Position numbers and translations under genes: made by a program. Shown here one piece after another: positions 6,446 to 13,121 of a stretch of 13,121 nucleotides of DNA. The notes under the pieces are model-generated. The model had not been told where the DNA came from, searched no databases, and saw only the letters and a program-made list of their open reading frames with translations. Positions within the stretch are counted from its first letter, which is position 1; every line of letters begins with the position of its first letter. The stretch is from Gammaproteobacteria bacterium (GTDB taxonomy: Bacteria > Pseudomonadota > Gammaproteobacteria > Diplorickettsiales > Diplorickettsiaceae): contig JABDBU010000016.1 in NCBI GenBank assembly GCA_013288455.1, positions 1 through 13,121 of the forward strand. Reading direction: 5' to 3'.

Positions 6446-7217
6446 TAAATACCGCATTATTGAGCAAATAAAAGCCTGCTTACCGAAGGCGAATCGCCTG
6501 ATAGAGCCTTTCACGGGCTCTGCGACGATCTTTCTTAATACTGGTTATCCTACTTACCTATTAGCTGATAGCAATCGCGATCTTATTCAACTGTATAGGT
6601 ATCTACAACGAGAAGGCCAAGCTTTCATCAATTATTGCCGCCTATTTTTTCATCCCTGCTTTAATAATCCTAAAGAATTTTACCGTTTAAGACACGTATT
6701 TAACATGAGTACAGAACAACGCAGACGAGCGGCTCTCATGCTTTATCTAAATAAGCACTGTTTTAATGGACTGACTCGATTTAATCGTCAAGGAAAATTC
6801 AATACACCATTCAGTGCCTATAAAGCGCCCTATTTTCCAGAAAAAGAAATGAAATTTTTCTTTCAACAAGCTAAAAATGCAAAAATTATTCATGCCGATT
6901 TTATCAATACACTCGCATTAGCTAAGCGGGGAGACGTAATTTATTGCGATCCACCCTATGTTGGTCTATCCAAGACCGCCAATTTTACTCATTATACAGC
7001 CTGTGGGTTCAGTCATGCACAACAGCTAATTTTAGCAAGTACCGCAAAAAATTTAGTTGCCAAAGGAATTACCGTCATCATCTCTAACCACGATACCGAA
7101 TTTACACGAAAAATTTACCATGGCGCCACTCTGCTTCCATTATCGGTACAACGCAACATCAGTAGCAAGGGATCACAACGCGGAAAAGCGGCGGAAATAC
7201 TTGCTATTTTTCAATAA
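6411..7217 (+). CDS. dam: DNA adenine methylase (Dam, GATC-type)
   Basis: Dam transfers methyl from SAM to N6 of adenine in GATC, marking strands for mismatch repair and affecting replication and gene expression. The 268 residues match E. coli Dam (278) along the whole length. FLKWAGNK is at 6-13, the SAM motif I IEPFTGSATIF at 31-41, LNKHCFNGLTRFN at 113-125 (containing the Arg equivalent to GATC-contacting Arg124), FNTPFSAYKAPYFPE at 130-144, catalytic DPPY at 180-183, SNHDTEFTR and the ISSKGSQRGKAAEILA end. Motif I is slightly unusual: E. coli PFVGAGS reads PFTGSAT, with the last Gly replaced by Ala. The start at 6411 lies inside rsmJ. It is the third methyltransferase in a row and converges with der. 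Confidence 0.92.
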   Translation: MPIRSFLKWAGNKYRIIEQIKACLPKANRLIEPFTGSATIFLNTGYPTYLLADSNRDLIQLYRYLQREGQAFINYCRLFFHPCFNNPKEFYRLRHVFNMSTEQRRRAALMLYLNKHCFNGLTRFNRQGKFNTPFSAYKAPYFPEKEMKFFFQQAKNAKIIHADFINTLALAKRGDVIYCDPPYVGLSKTANFTHYTACGFSHAQQLILASTAKNLVAKGITVIISNHDTEFTRKIYHGATLLPLSVQRNISSKGSQRGKAAEILAIFQ

Positions 7218-7250
7218 ATGCAGAGAAAATTTTTAGCTATTATTGAAAAA
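7207..7250. repeat. 11-base perfect inverted repeat between dam and der
   Basis: TTTTTCAATAA (7207-7217) and TTATTGAAAAA (7240-7250) are perfect inverted copies around a 22-base loop. The left arm includes the dam stop codon. The place between convergent genes suggests a shared transcription end, but the stem is AT-rich and not followed by a T run on +, so it is not a classic terminator. Confidence 0.4.
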
Positions 7251-7276
7251 CACTAGCTCGTATCGATCACTGTAGT

Positions 7277-8617
7277 TTATTTATCTTTAAATTTGATTCT
7301 GATGGAACTTCCCACTAAACACAAATTTTTTCGATAAAAATTCTCAAGATAGCGACGATAGGATTCTGGTAAATAACGCGTGTACTGTCCGTGAATGAGA
7401 ATAACGGGAGGATTATGGCCACCGGGATGAGCATAACGTAATTTAGCCATGTGCCCCAGTCGCACAGGGGGTTGATGTGCATTCACTGCTTGTGCCAACA
7501 AACGCGTTAAATGAGAAGTAGATAACACACGTGTTGCTGAACGATACGCTTGCTGAATTGCATTAAACAAATTACTAACACCCGTTCCATATAAAGCGGA
7601 AATAAATGCTATCTTTGCAAAATTAACAAATGCTAAGCGTCGATCCAATGACTGCTTCACTTGTAAACGTTGCTCTGCAGACAAACCATCCCATTTATTG
7701 ACAGCAACAATCAATGCTTTACCCGCTTCCCGTGTAACTCCCAATAGATGTAGATCTTGATCTGTAACTCCCTCCGTCGCATCTATCAACATCAATACAA
7801 CATGACTCGCTGCAATAGCTTCCAGGCTTTTGATGACAGAAAGCTTTTCAACACCTTCTGCTGTTTTTGACCTGCGACGAATACCCGCAGTATCTATTAA
7901 CGTGTATAAGCGATCTCGATAGTTAAAATGATGTGCTGTGCTATCACGCGTAGTGCCCGGCTGATCAAATACAAGGACTCGCTCCTCACCCAATATACGG
8001 TTCAGTAGCGTCGATTTACCCACATTTGGCTTACCAATGATTGCAACTTTAATTCGTGAGATTTCACTGTTTTCTTGTGCATCCTGATTTTGCGTAGAGG
8101 ATGCTTCAACACTAGAAAAATAAGCAAGTATCTCGTTTATTGCTAATTCAATACCCTGTCTGTGAGCTGCTGAAATGACAAAGGCAGCAGGAAAACCTAA
8201 GCAAGCAAATTCATTTTGCAGTGCCACCGAATCCAAGCCTTCCCCTTTATTGATAACTAAAGTGATGGGTTTATTTAGCTGTCTCAGTTTGGTAGCCAGC
8301 AATTTATCCGGTGCAGTCAAGCCAACGCGCCCATCAACTAATAACAAAATATAGTCAGCATCGCTGATAGCTCGCTGTGTTTGCAACTCCATTAAAACGT
8401 TGATACCTACCTTCCTGCCGGTATTGAGTCCACTCGTATCGACGATGATATAAGGACGTACGCCAACAATACCCAATCCGTATAAACGATCTCGCGTTAA
8501 TCCAGGCTGATCCACTACCAAAGCTTGACGTGTTTTTGTCAAACAATTAAATAAACTAGACTTCCCCACATTAGGAGCACCAACAATAACAATGCGGGGC
8601 AAAGAAGGCGAGTTCAT
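7277..8617 (-). CDS. der: Ribosome biogenesis GTPase Der (EngA)
   Basis: Der is an essential GTPase with two G domains that acts in 50S ribosomal subunit assembly. From ATG 8617 it has 446 residues (E. coli 490). G domain 1 shows GAPNVGKSS (13-21), DQPGLTRD (36-43), DTSG (60-63) and NKGE (123-126, where NKxD is more usual). G domain 2 shows GKPNVGKST (195-203), DQPGTTRDS (218-226), DTAG (242-245) and NKWD (307-310). A C-terminal KH-like domain follows, with PPVRLGHMAKLRYAHPGGHN and a basic end. An acidic linker (about 170-188) separates the G domains. The frame is open to 8674, but ATG 8617 overlaps the bamB TGA (ATGA) and gives the conserved start, so I use it. bamB-der is a common operon pair. 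Confidence 0.96.
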   Translation of the reverse strand: MNSPSLPRIVIVGAPNVGKSSLFNCLTKTRQALVVDQPGLTRDRLYGLGIVGVRPYIIVDTSGLNTGRKVGINVLMELQTQRAISDADYILLLVDGRVGLTAPDKLLATKLRQLNKPITLVINKGEGLDSVALQNEFACLGFPAAFVISAAHRQGIELAINEILAYFSSVEASSTQNQDAQENSEISRIKVAIIGKPNVGKSTLLNRILGEERVLVFDQPGTTRDSTAHHFNYRDRLYTLIDTAGIRRRSKTAEGVEKLSVIKSLEAIAASHVVLMLIDATEGVTDQDLHLLGVTREAGKALIVAVNKWDGLSAEQRLQVKQSLDRRLAFVNFAKIAFISALYGTGVSNLFNAIQQAYRSATRVLSTSHLTRLLAQAVNAHQPPVRLGHMAKLRYAHPGGHNPPVILIHGQYTRYLPESYRRYLENFYRKNLCLVGSSIRIKFKDK

Positions 8618-9090
8618 GTAGACATTGTAGCTCGCATCCATGCCAATAATTTTCCTTGCTGCGTCAGAACACAAACAATGGGGTCCGCGACACTCAGTGC
8701 TGCTGTGATACTTGCACCATCATGGACTAAAACACGCGCCAGAGGATGACCATCGATCATCGAAAACCAGTGTAAATATCCTTCTTTATCACCTACAACA
8801 ATACTGTTTCCACTGATGACTGGCGCAGTCAAGCCCCGATTTTGCAAAATCTGATTGTGCCAAAGCACTTGACCCGTTAATGGATTTAACGCCCATAAAC
8901 CACCATCACTGTCGCTAATAAATAAATTTTGGCCTAGCACCCACCCCGAGTAACTTGAAAAAGGTCGCGTCCATCGCGTTTGACCTGTTTCTAATTGCAT
9001 GGCAGCCAACTCTCCCTGATACGTTAAAACATAGACCATCTGCCTGCTGAACAAAGGATTTACCGCGATATCAACTTGATCCTGCGCACA
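8614..9090 (-). pseudogene. bamB: bamB 3' fragment: outer membrane assembly lipoprotein, N-terminal part missing
   Basis: BamB is a periplasmic lipoprotein with an eight-bladed beta-propeller that helps BamA insert outer-membrane proteins. Only the C-terminal portion is present. The recognisable text starts at about VDIAVNPLF (near 9075) and continues VYVLTYQGELAAMQLETGQT, ISDSDGGLWALNPLTGQVLW, LTAPVISGNSIVVGDKEGYLHW and VLTQQGKLLAW, aligning with the last blades of E. coli BamB (about 392 residues). The frame hits a stop at 9091-9093. The first methionine-type codon is TTG 9052, which would give 146 residues. The lipobox signal peptide and roughly the first 235 residues are missing. The stop codon overlaps the der ATG, as expected for bamB-der. 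The surviving frame has no frameshift. It is broken at the same point as mutL. Confidence 0.88.
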
Positions 9091-9092
9091 CT

Positions 9093-10337
9093 AAAATAGC
9101 GCAAGAAAAACGCATTACAACTTTGTGTGGTACAGCATTTACTGAAAAAGCTATTTATATCGACATGGAGGCCTTAGATTTACGTCTTTGGGGATGGATT
9201 TCCCTTCCAACTTTTTCACGAAACCAAACTGATCTGCAGTATTTCTATGTAAATTCCCGTATGGTTAAAGATAGATTGATCAATCACGCCGTTAAGCAGG
9301 CCTATCACGACGTCCTCTATCATGATCGACATCCTGCTTTTATCCTTTTTCTGGACATTGCTCCTGAACTCGTTGACGTTAACGCCCATCCTGCAAAATA
9401 TGAAGTCCGTTTTCGTGAAAATCGAACGGTATACGACTTTGTGAGGCAATGTTTAGAAAAGGCTTTAACTAACACCACCCCCGCCCCTGTTGTTGCTGAG
9501 CTCGTACCTTTATTTGATCGACCACAGGCAAACACTAAAGAACAAACAGCCAGCATCATGGAAGAATATATAACGGATGATTCGCGCCAACAGGTTGTGC
9601 TCCCTCTACCAGTTTCACCAATCGGTATCCCCTCTCCCCTCTCTACTGCTACTGTTGCTGAAAAACCCATTATTCACGCCGATTGTGTATCATCTATACA
9701 GCCTACAATAGCCATAACACCCAACCCTCCTAAACAAATAGATCAGCATCCAACACCGCCTTTGGGTTTTGCACTGGCACAATTACATAACATTTATATC
9801 CTTGCACAAAATGCACCAGGCCTTATTTTAGTAGATATCCATGCTGCACATGAACGAATTCTGTATGAACGTCTAAAACAAGTTTCAGAAAATTCCGCTG
9901 TCGCTACACAAGTTCTGCTAATTCCTATTAGTTTGCATCTTTCAAGCAAGGAGGCACAAATTCTGGAGGAATATCACGTTTTATTTGGACAATGTGGTTT
10001 TGAAATGGAAAAATTAGGTCTAGACACTACCATCGTTCGGCAAATTCCCGCCCTACTATCTCCTATCGATATTCAGCAATTCATACATAATGTCTTAAGT
10101 GATTTAAATAAATATGAAGGTACACAGCGATTTTCAGAGAAAATCAATGAACTTTTATCTAGTATCGCTTGCCGTAGTGCACTACGCGCCAAACGAATCA
10201 TGACTTTACCTGAAATGAATCAACTGCTACGTGATATGGAAATAACAGAGCGTAGCAATCAGTGTAACCACGGTCGTCCAACATGGAGACAACTAACACT
10301 CTCTGAAATCGATCGCTTATTTCTACGTGGACGCTAA
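9093..10337 (+). pseudogene. mutL: mutL 3' fragment: mismatch repair protein lacking the ATPase domain
   Basis: MutL couples MutS mismatch recognition to downstream repair. Recognisable MutL begins near AQEKRITTLCGTAF (about 9099), corresponding to roughly residue 215 of E. coli MutL. The whole GHKL ATP-binding region is therefore absent. From TTG 9123 the fragment has 404 residues. It keeps the second half of the transducer domain (FYVNSRMVKDRLINHAVKQA, VDVNAHPAKYEVRF), a proline-rich linker (about 115-210) and the C-terminal dimerisation domain. The endonuclease-type motifs remain: DIHAAHERILYE (238-249), ACRSA (349-353) and CNHGRPT (381-387). No ribosome site is evident before TTG 9123. 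The end overlaps miaA by 11 bases. Without the ATPase it is unlikely to work in repair. Confidence 0.88.
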
Positions 10338-11259
10338 AATCGTTATTTGTTTAATGGGTCCTACTGCCTCTGGAAAAACGACTCTCGCTATAGAACTGAG
10401 TCAACGGCTGCCAGTTGAAATCATCAGTGTCGATTCCGCACTGATTTATCGGGATATGAATATTGGCACGGCAAAACCGACGCCGGACATCCTCAGACAA
10501 ATTCCACATCGCCTCATCGATATACGTGATCCTAGTCAAATTTACTCAGCTGGCGAGTTTTATCAAGATGCAGTCTCAGCGATTGAAAATATCATAAAAA
10601 AAAAACGACTTCCCCTCTTAGTCGGTGGAACTATGTTCTATTTTCGCGTTTTACAACAGGGCATTTCAATGCTACCGCAAACTGATCACGTCGTCCGTCA
10701 ACGACTAAGACAAGAGTTGCAACAACAGGGGATAAAAAAGTTATACGAACGCCTGACATTACTCGACCCGCATGGCACACAACGCATACATCCTAATGAT
10801 TCTCAACGTTTATTACGTGCATTAGAAACAATAGAAATAACCAATAAAACACTCATCGAGTTACAACAATCCTCACTCCCCGTGCCTCCGTCTTACCGGT
10901 TCATCAACATTGCCCTCGTTCCAACGGATAGGAAGGATCACCGTGCTCACATAGTCAACCGATTTCAAGCCATGTTACGGCAAGGATTTATTGAAGAGGT
11001 AAAAAATTTATTTCAACGTAGCGACCTACACACTGAACTACCGGCTATACGCACCGTCGGTTATCGCCAAATATGGGATCATCTGGCAAAAAAATTAACT
11101 TTCGCAGCCATGCAAGAACGAGCTATCATCGCTACATGCCAGGTAGCAAAACGACAAACGACATGGCTACGTTCCTGGAAAAATCTTTTTATTTTTCCTA
11201 ATGATACCGATAACCAGCTATCAAAAATCATTGACCTAATACAGGCTAACTTGGAATAG
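10327..11259 (+). CDS. miaA: tRNA dimethylallyltransferase MiaA
   Basis: MiaA adds a dimethylallyl group to N6 of A37 in tRNAs that read UNN codons, the first step to ms2i6A. The 310 residues match E. coli (316). The P-loop GPTASGKT is at 11-18, SVDSALIYRDMNIGTAKP at 34-51, then HRLIDIRDP, LLVGGTMFYFRVL, RIHPNDSQRLLRALE, LPAIRTVGYRQIWDHL and CQVAKRQTTWLRSW, all conserved family blocks. GTG 10327 lies 11 bases inside the end of mutL; the first internal ATG would remove the strand before the P-loop. mutL-miaA is a conserved pair. The hfq gene that commonly follows miaA in gammaproteobacteria is absent here. Confidence 0.96.
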   Translation: MDAKIVICLMGPTASGKTTLAIELSQRLPVEIISVDSALIYRDMNIGTAKPTPDILRQIPHRLIDIRDPSQIYSAGEFYQDAVSAIENIIKKKRLPLLVGGTMFYFRVLQQGISMLPQTDHVVRQRLRQELQQQGIKKLYERLTLLDPHGTQRIHPNDSQRLLRALETIEITNKTLIELQQSSLPVPPSYRFINIALVPTDRKDHRAHIVNRFQAMLRQGFIEEVKNLFQRSDLHTELPAIRTVGYRQIWDHLAKKLTFAAMQERAIIATCQVAKRQTTWLRSWKNLFIFPNDTDNQLSKIIDLIQANLE

Positions 11260-11341
11260 CTAACTTGCTAGCTGATTGCATAATATTGAATAATTCGGTT
11301 AATTTATAAAAATGCCCAACGTACAATTCAAAGATCAAGTT

Positions 11342-11350
11342 TGCTATACT
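11342..11350 (+). promoter_or_regulatory. Extended -10 promoter for the NIF3-like gene
   Basis: TGCTATACT is an extended -10 element: TG at 11342-11343 and TATACT at 11345-11350. It predicts a start at about 11356-11358, on or next to ATG 11358. No good -35 was seen, which is tolerated with an extended -10. Confidence 0.5.
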
Positions 11351-11357
11351 GTTGCTC

Positions 11358-11693
11358 ATGTATAAAATTGCTGTCTATATTCCAAGTAATAATCTTGAGC
11401 AGGTTAAACAAGCTATGTTTGATCAAGGCGCGGGGCGTTTGGGTAACTACGATCACTGTGCATGGCAGGTTCTTGGACAGGGCCAGTTTCGCCCATTGGA
11501 AAAAAGTAACCCTGCCGTGGGTCAACAGGGGAAAATTGAGACCGTGCAAGAGTATTTGGTAGAAATGATTTGTGATGACGCTGTGCTCAACTCTGTCATC
11601 ACTGCTTTAAAGCAGGCACATCTCTATGAGGAGCCAGCCTATACGGTTGTGCAATTAAAAAATATCGACGTTAAGGGCACCTCTAAAAATTAG
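11358..11693 (+). CDS. Small NIF3/YqfO-type domain protein
   Basis: This 111-residue protein corresponds to the stand-alone form of the domain inserted in NIF3/YqfO (GTP cyclohydrolase I type 2) proteins, related to the CutA/PII fold. It is often annotated as 'NGG1p-interacting factor NIF3'. Typical segments are MYKIAVYIP (1-9), QAMFDQGAGRLGNYDHCAW, GQFRPLEKSNPAVGQQGKIE, EYLVEMICDD and ALKQAHLYEEPAYTVVQL. The function is unknown, and such proteins are cytosolic. ATG 11358 gives the usual N-terminus; TTG 11352 is possible but adds only two residues. An extended -10 lies directly upstream with no room for a ribosome site, so the message may be leaderless. A long imperfect hairpin follows the stop. 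Confidence 0.88.
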   Translation: MYKIAVYIPSNNLEQVKQAMFDQGAGRLGNYDHCAWQVLGQGQFRPLEKSNPAVGQQGKIETVQEYLVEMICDDAVLNSVITALKQAHLYEEPAYTVVQLKNIDVKGTSKN

Positions 11694-11696
11694 AAA

Positions 11697-11794
11697 TTTT
11701 GCTTCAAAACAAGGCGTGATGGCGGCGAGCAGCGGAGTTTACATGGAGTAAATGAGCCGTGCAGACTACATCACAACGATGTATTGAAGTAAAA
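11697..11794. repeat. Long three-tier imperfect hairpin (structured element) after the NIF3-like gene
   Basis: The outer stem pairs 11697-11710 with 11781-11794 (13 of 14, counting one G-T). The middle stem is GTGATG (11716-11721) with CATCAC (11769-11774). The inner parts are GCA (11729-11731)/TGC (11760-11762), CGG (11733-11735)/CCG (11757-11759) and TTTAC (11738-11742)/GTAAA (11748-11752) around a five-base loop. It begins four bases after the stop codon at 11693. No T run follows. It may be a processed 3' structure, a small RNA or a mobile palindromic element; no protein is encoded. Confidence 0.55.
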
Positions 11795-11850
11795 TAGCCA
11801 TTTATAGAGGTGTCCTGTCAGGGCGCTTCTTGAAAATTAAGGATCCATTC

Positions 11851-13121
11851 ATGCTTAAAATCCTACGTGTTTTAGCAACATTTGTTGGTGCATTCGTCCT
11901 ATTACTCCTACTTTCTATTGTTGGCTTAGTCGTCTTTGTTAATCCTAATGACCTGAAGCCGCAAATCAGTCAAACTATCAACAAATACACAGGCCGGCAG
12001 TTACAATTGGCAGGTGCTATTGAATGGTCGATTTTTCCTTGGTTTGGATTGCAATTAAACAACGCAGGACTCAGTAACACCTCGAGCTTTGGCGGTAAAA
12101 AGTCTTTTGCAGAAATACAAAAATTAGATATCCAGATCCGTTTACTCCCTTTATTGCATAAACGATTAGAGATTGGCAGATTGCACGTTAAAGGCCTTAC
12201 CTTATATCTCAGCAGAAATGCACAGGGCAAAAATAATTGGGAATTTTCACCGACACCTGTTGCCACAACACCGAGCAAGATGCCACCCAGCAATGTAAAG
12301 CCATTAAGCTTTGTAGTGGCGGGGGTAGATATTCAAAATGGTCATATTTTTTTCGAGGACCAACAAAAAAATAAACATTTTGAAATAACACAGCTGCAGC
12401 TCAACAGCGCTAATCTAACTGTCAATAAAAGTTCGCCTTTTTTTGCTCGATTTAATATCAAGTCCGATGCACCAAAACTCCAAGCAGCGATAAAATTAGC
12501 TAGCAATATCACCTTAGGTACGAACGGCGAAAGGATTGCGTTCGACAAAGTAAACCTTGAGCTCATGTTACAGGATCCTAAGTATCCCAAAGGTCAGTTA
12601 CCTATTTCTTTGCAAACAAATGCCGTCCTTGATTTAGCTGCCCAAACCTTTACAGCCAATACATTCACCATAGCGATCGACCAAAATAAATTTACCGGTT
12701 ATATCGATGGACAAACCTTGTTTAGCAATCCATCTATATCTGGCATCTTGAAAACAGAACAATGGAAGTCAGACAAACTCCTCATTCAACAAGCACAGAT
12801 CCCTTTTCAATTCAAAAACAACGTGCTATCGCTCAACCCCATCACTGCAAAAATTTATCAAGGCAGTTATCAAGGAGACGCTTCCCTGGATCTCAAGACA
12901 GAAATACCGCAACTCGTTGCGCATAATCAACTAACTCAGGTCAACGTACAATCGCTATTTCAGCAATTCGTCAATGTAAGTCAAGTACAATTAGCCGGTC
13001 TAGCCAACGTCAATTTCAAATTTACTACGCAAGGTAGTGATGACGCATCCTTGCTCAAAAATTTACAAGGACAGGGGCAATTTAATCTAGATAATGGCGC
13101 TATCAAAGGTATTAACCTTTC
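11851..13121 (+). CDS. AsmA family protein (partial, 3' end outside window)
   Basis: The frame opens at ATG 11851 with AAGGA at 11839-11843 and runs 423 codons without a stop to the right edge. The N-terminus MLKILRVLATFVGAFVLLLL is a basic-hydrophobic signal anchor (about 5-30), leaving the rest in the periplasm. The next segment is the AsmA start signature: NPNDLKPQISQTINKYTGRQ, LQLAGAIEWSIFPWFGLQLN, FAEIQKLDIQIRLLPLLHKR and LEIGRLHVKGLTLYL. Near the edge, the block LKNLQGQGQFNLDNGAIKGI is the conserved AsmA C-terminal-region motif. AsmA proteins are thought to span the periplasm and move phospholipids or affect outer-membrane assembly. It is about 160 bases after the NIF3-like gene. Roughly 150-200 residues should lie beyond the window, by comparison with E. 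coli AsmA (617). Confidence 0.92.
   Translation, partial: MLKILRVLATFVGAFVLLLLLSIVGLVVFVNPNDLKPQISQTINKYTGRQLQLAGAIEWSIFPWFGLQLNNAGLSNTSSFGGKKSFAEIQKLDIQIRLLPLLHKRLEIGRLHVKGLTLYLSRNAQGKNNWEFSPTPVATTPSKMPPSNVKPLSFVVAGVDIQNGHIFFEDQQKNKHFEITQLQLNSANLTVNKSSPFFARFNIKSDAPKLQAAIKLASNITLGTNGERIAFDKVNLELMLQDPKYPKGQLPISLQTNAVLDLAAQTFTANTFTIAIDQNKFTGYIDGQTLFSNPSISGILKTEQWKSDKLLIQQAQIPFQFKNNVLSLNPITAKIYQGSYQGDASLDLKTEIPQLVAHNQLTQVNVQSLFQQFVNVSQVQLAGLANVNFKFTTQGSDDASLLKNLQGQGQFNLDNGAIKGINL

Noticed and set aside
9050..9125. Transposon insertion or IS scar at the bamB|mutL joint
   Set aside because: No terminal inverted repeats, target duplication or transposase remnant; the two gene fragments are within about 25 bases of each other.
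9216..9670. Minus-strand open frames inside the mutL fragment
   Set aside because: They are shadow frames. The plus strand carries recognisable MutL motifs throughout.
11970..12590. Several minus-strand open frames of 60-107 codons
   Set aside because: They lie antisense to the AsmA gene, whose plus-strand frame is clearly coding but lacks a stop inside the window.

Overview
This window looks like chromosomal DNA from a gammaproteobacterium with moderately low GC. The proteins (MutY, YggX, type III pantothenate kinase, RsmJ, Dam, Der, BamB, MutL, MiaA, AsmA) are gammaproteobacterial in character. The set and the tight packing would suit a Legionellales/Coxiella-like lineage, but that placement is inference and was not tested by any search. 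There are no phage, plasmid, IS or CRISPR signatures. Most genes are housekeeping, with a clear bias to DNA repair and nucleic-acid modification: mutY, an AAG-type glycosylase, dam, mutL, rsmJ and miaA.

Layout: (1) 1-98 is the last 31 codons of an AsmA-like gene. It is followed by mutY and yggX (4-base overlap) and a purine nucleoside phosphorylase, all on +. (2) An AAG/MPG glycosylase on - and a tRNA-Lys(CUU) on + diverge from a compact promoter region in which both -35 boxes fall on the same bases. (3) A DUF218/YdcF-like membrane protein (+) converges on coaX (-) over a hairpin-rich gap. (4) After a structured leader come three SAM-dependent methyltransferase genes that overlap end to end: a phospholipid-methyltransferase-like gene, rsmJ and dam. 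(5) der (-) converges on dam. Its upstream partner bamB overlaps it by 4 bases but keeps only the C-terminal part. (6) Head to head with the bamB fragment lies mutL, which has lost its whole N-terminal ATPase region. miaA overlaps its end. (7) A small NIF3/YqfO-type domain protein is followed by a long imperfect hairpin and then an AsmA family gene that runs off the right edge.

The most notable feature is the bamB|mutL junction near 9076-9098. Two genes on opposite strands have both lost their 5' parts at the same point, and neither surviving frame shows decay. This is either a recent rearrangement or deletion, or an assembly chimera. If real, the cell would lack normal mismatch-repair MutL and full-length BamB unless other copies exist. 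I found no convincing new multi-gene system. The best candidates for something undescribed are the roughly 98-base structured element at 11697-11794 and the nested-hairpin leader at 4969-5025 ahead of the methyltransferase genes.
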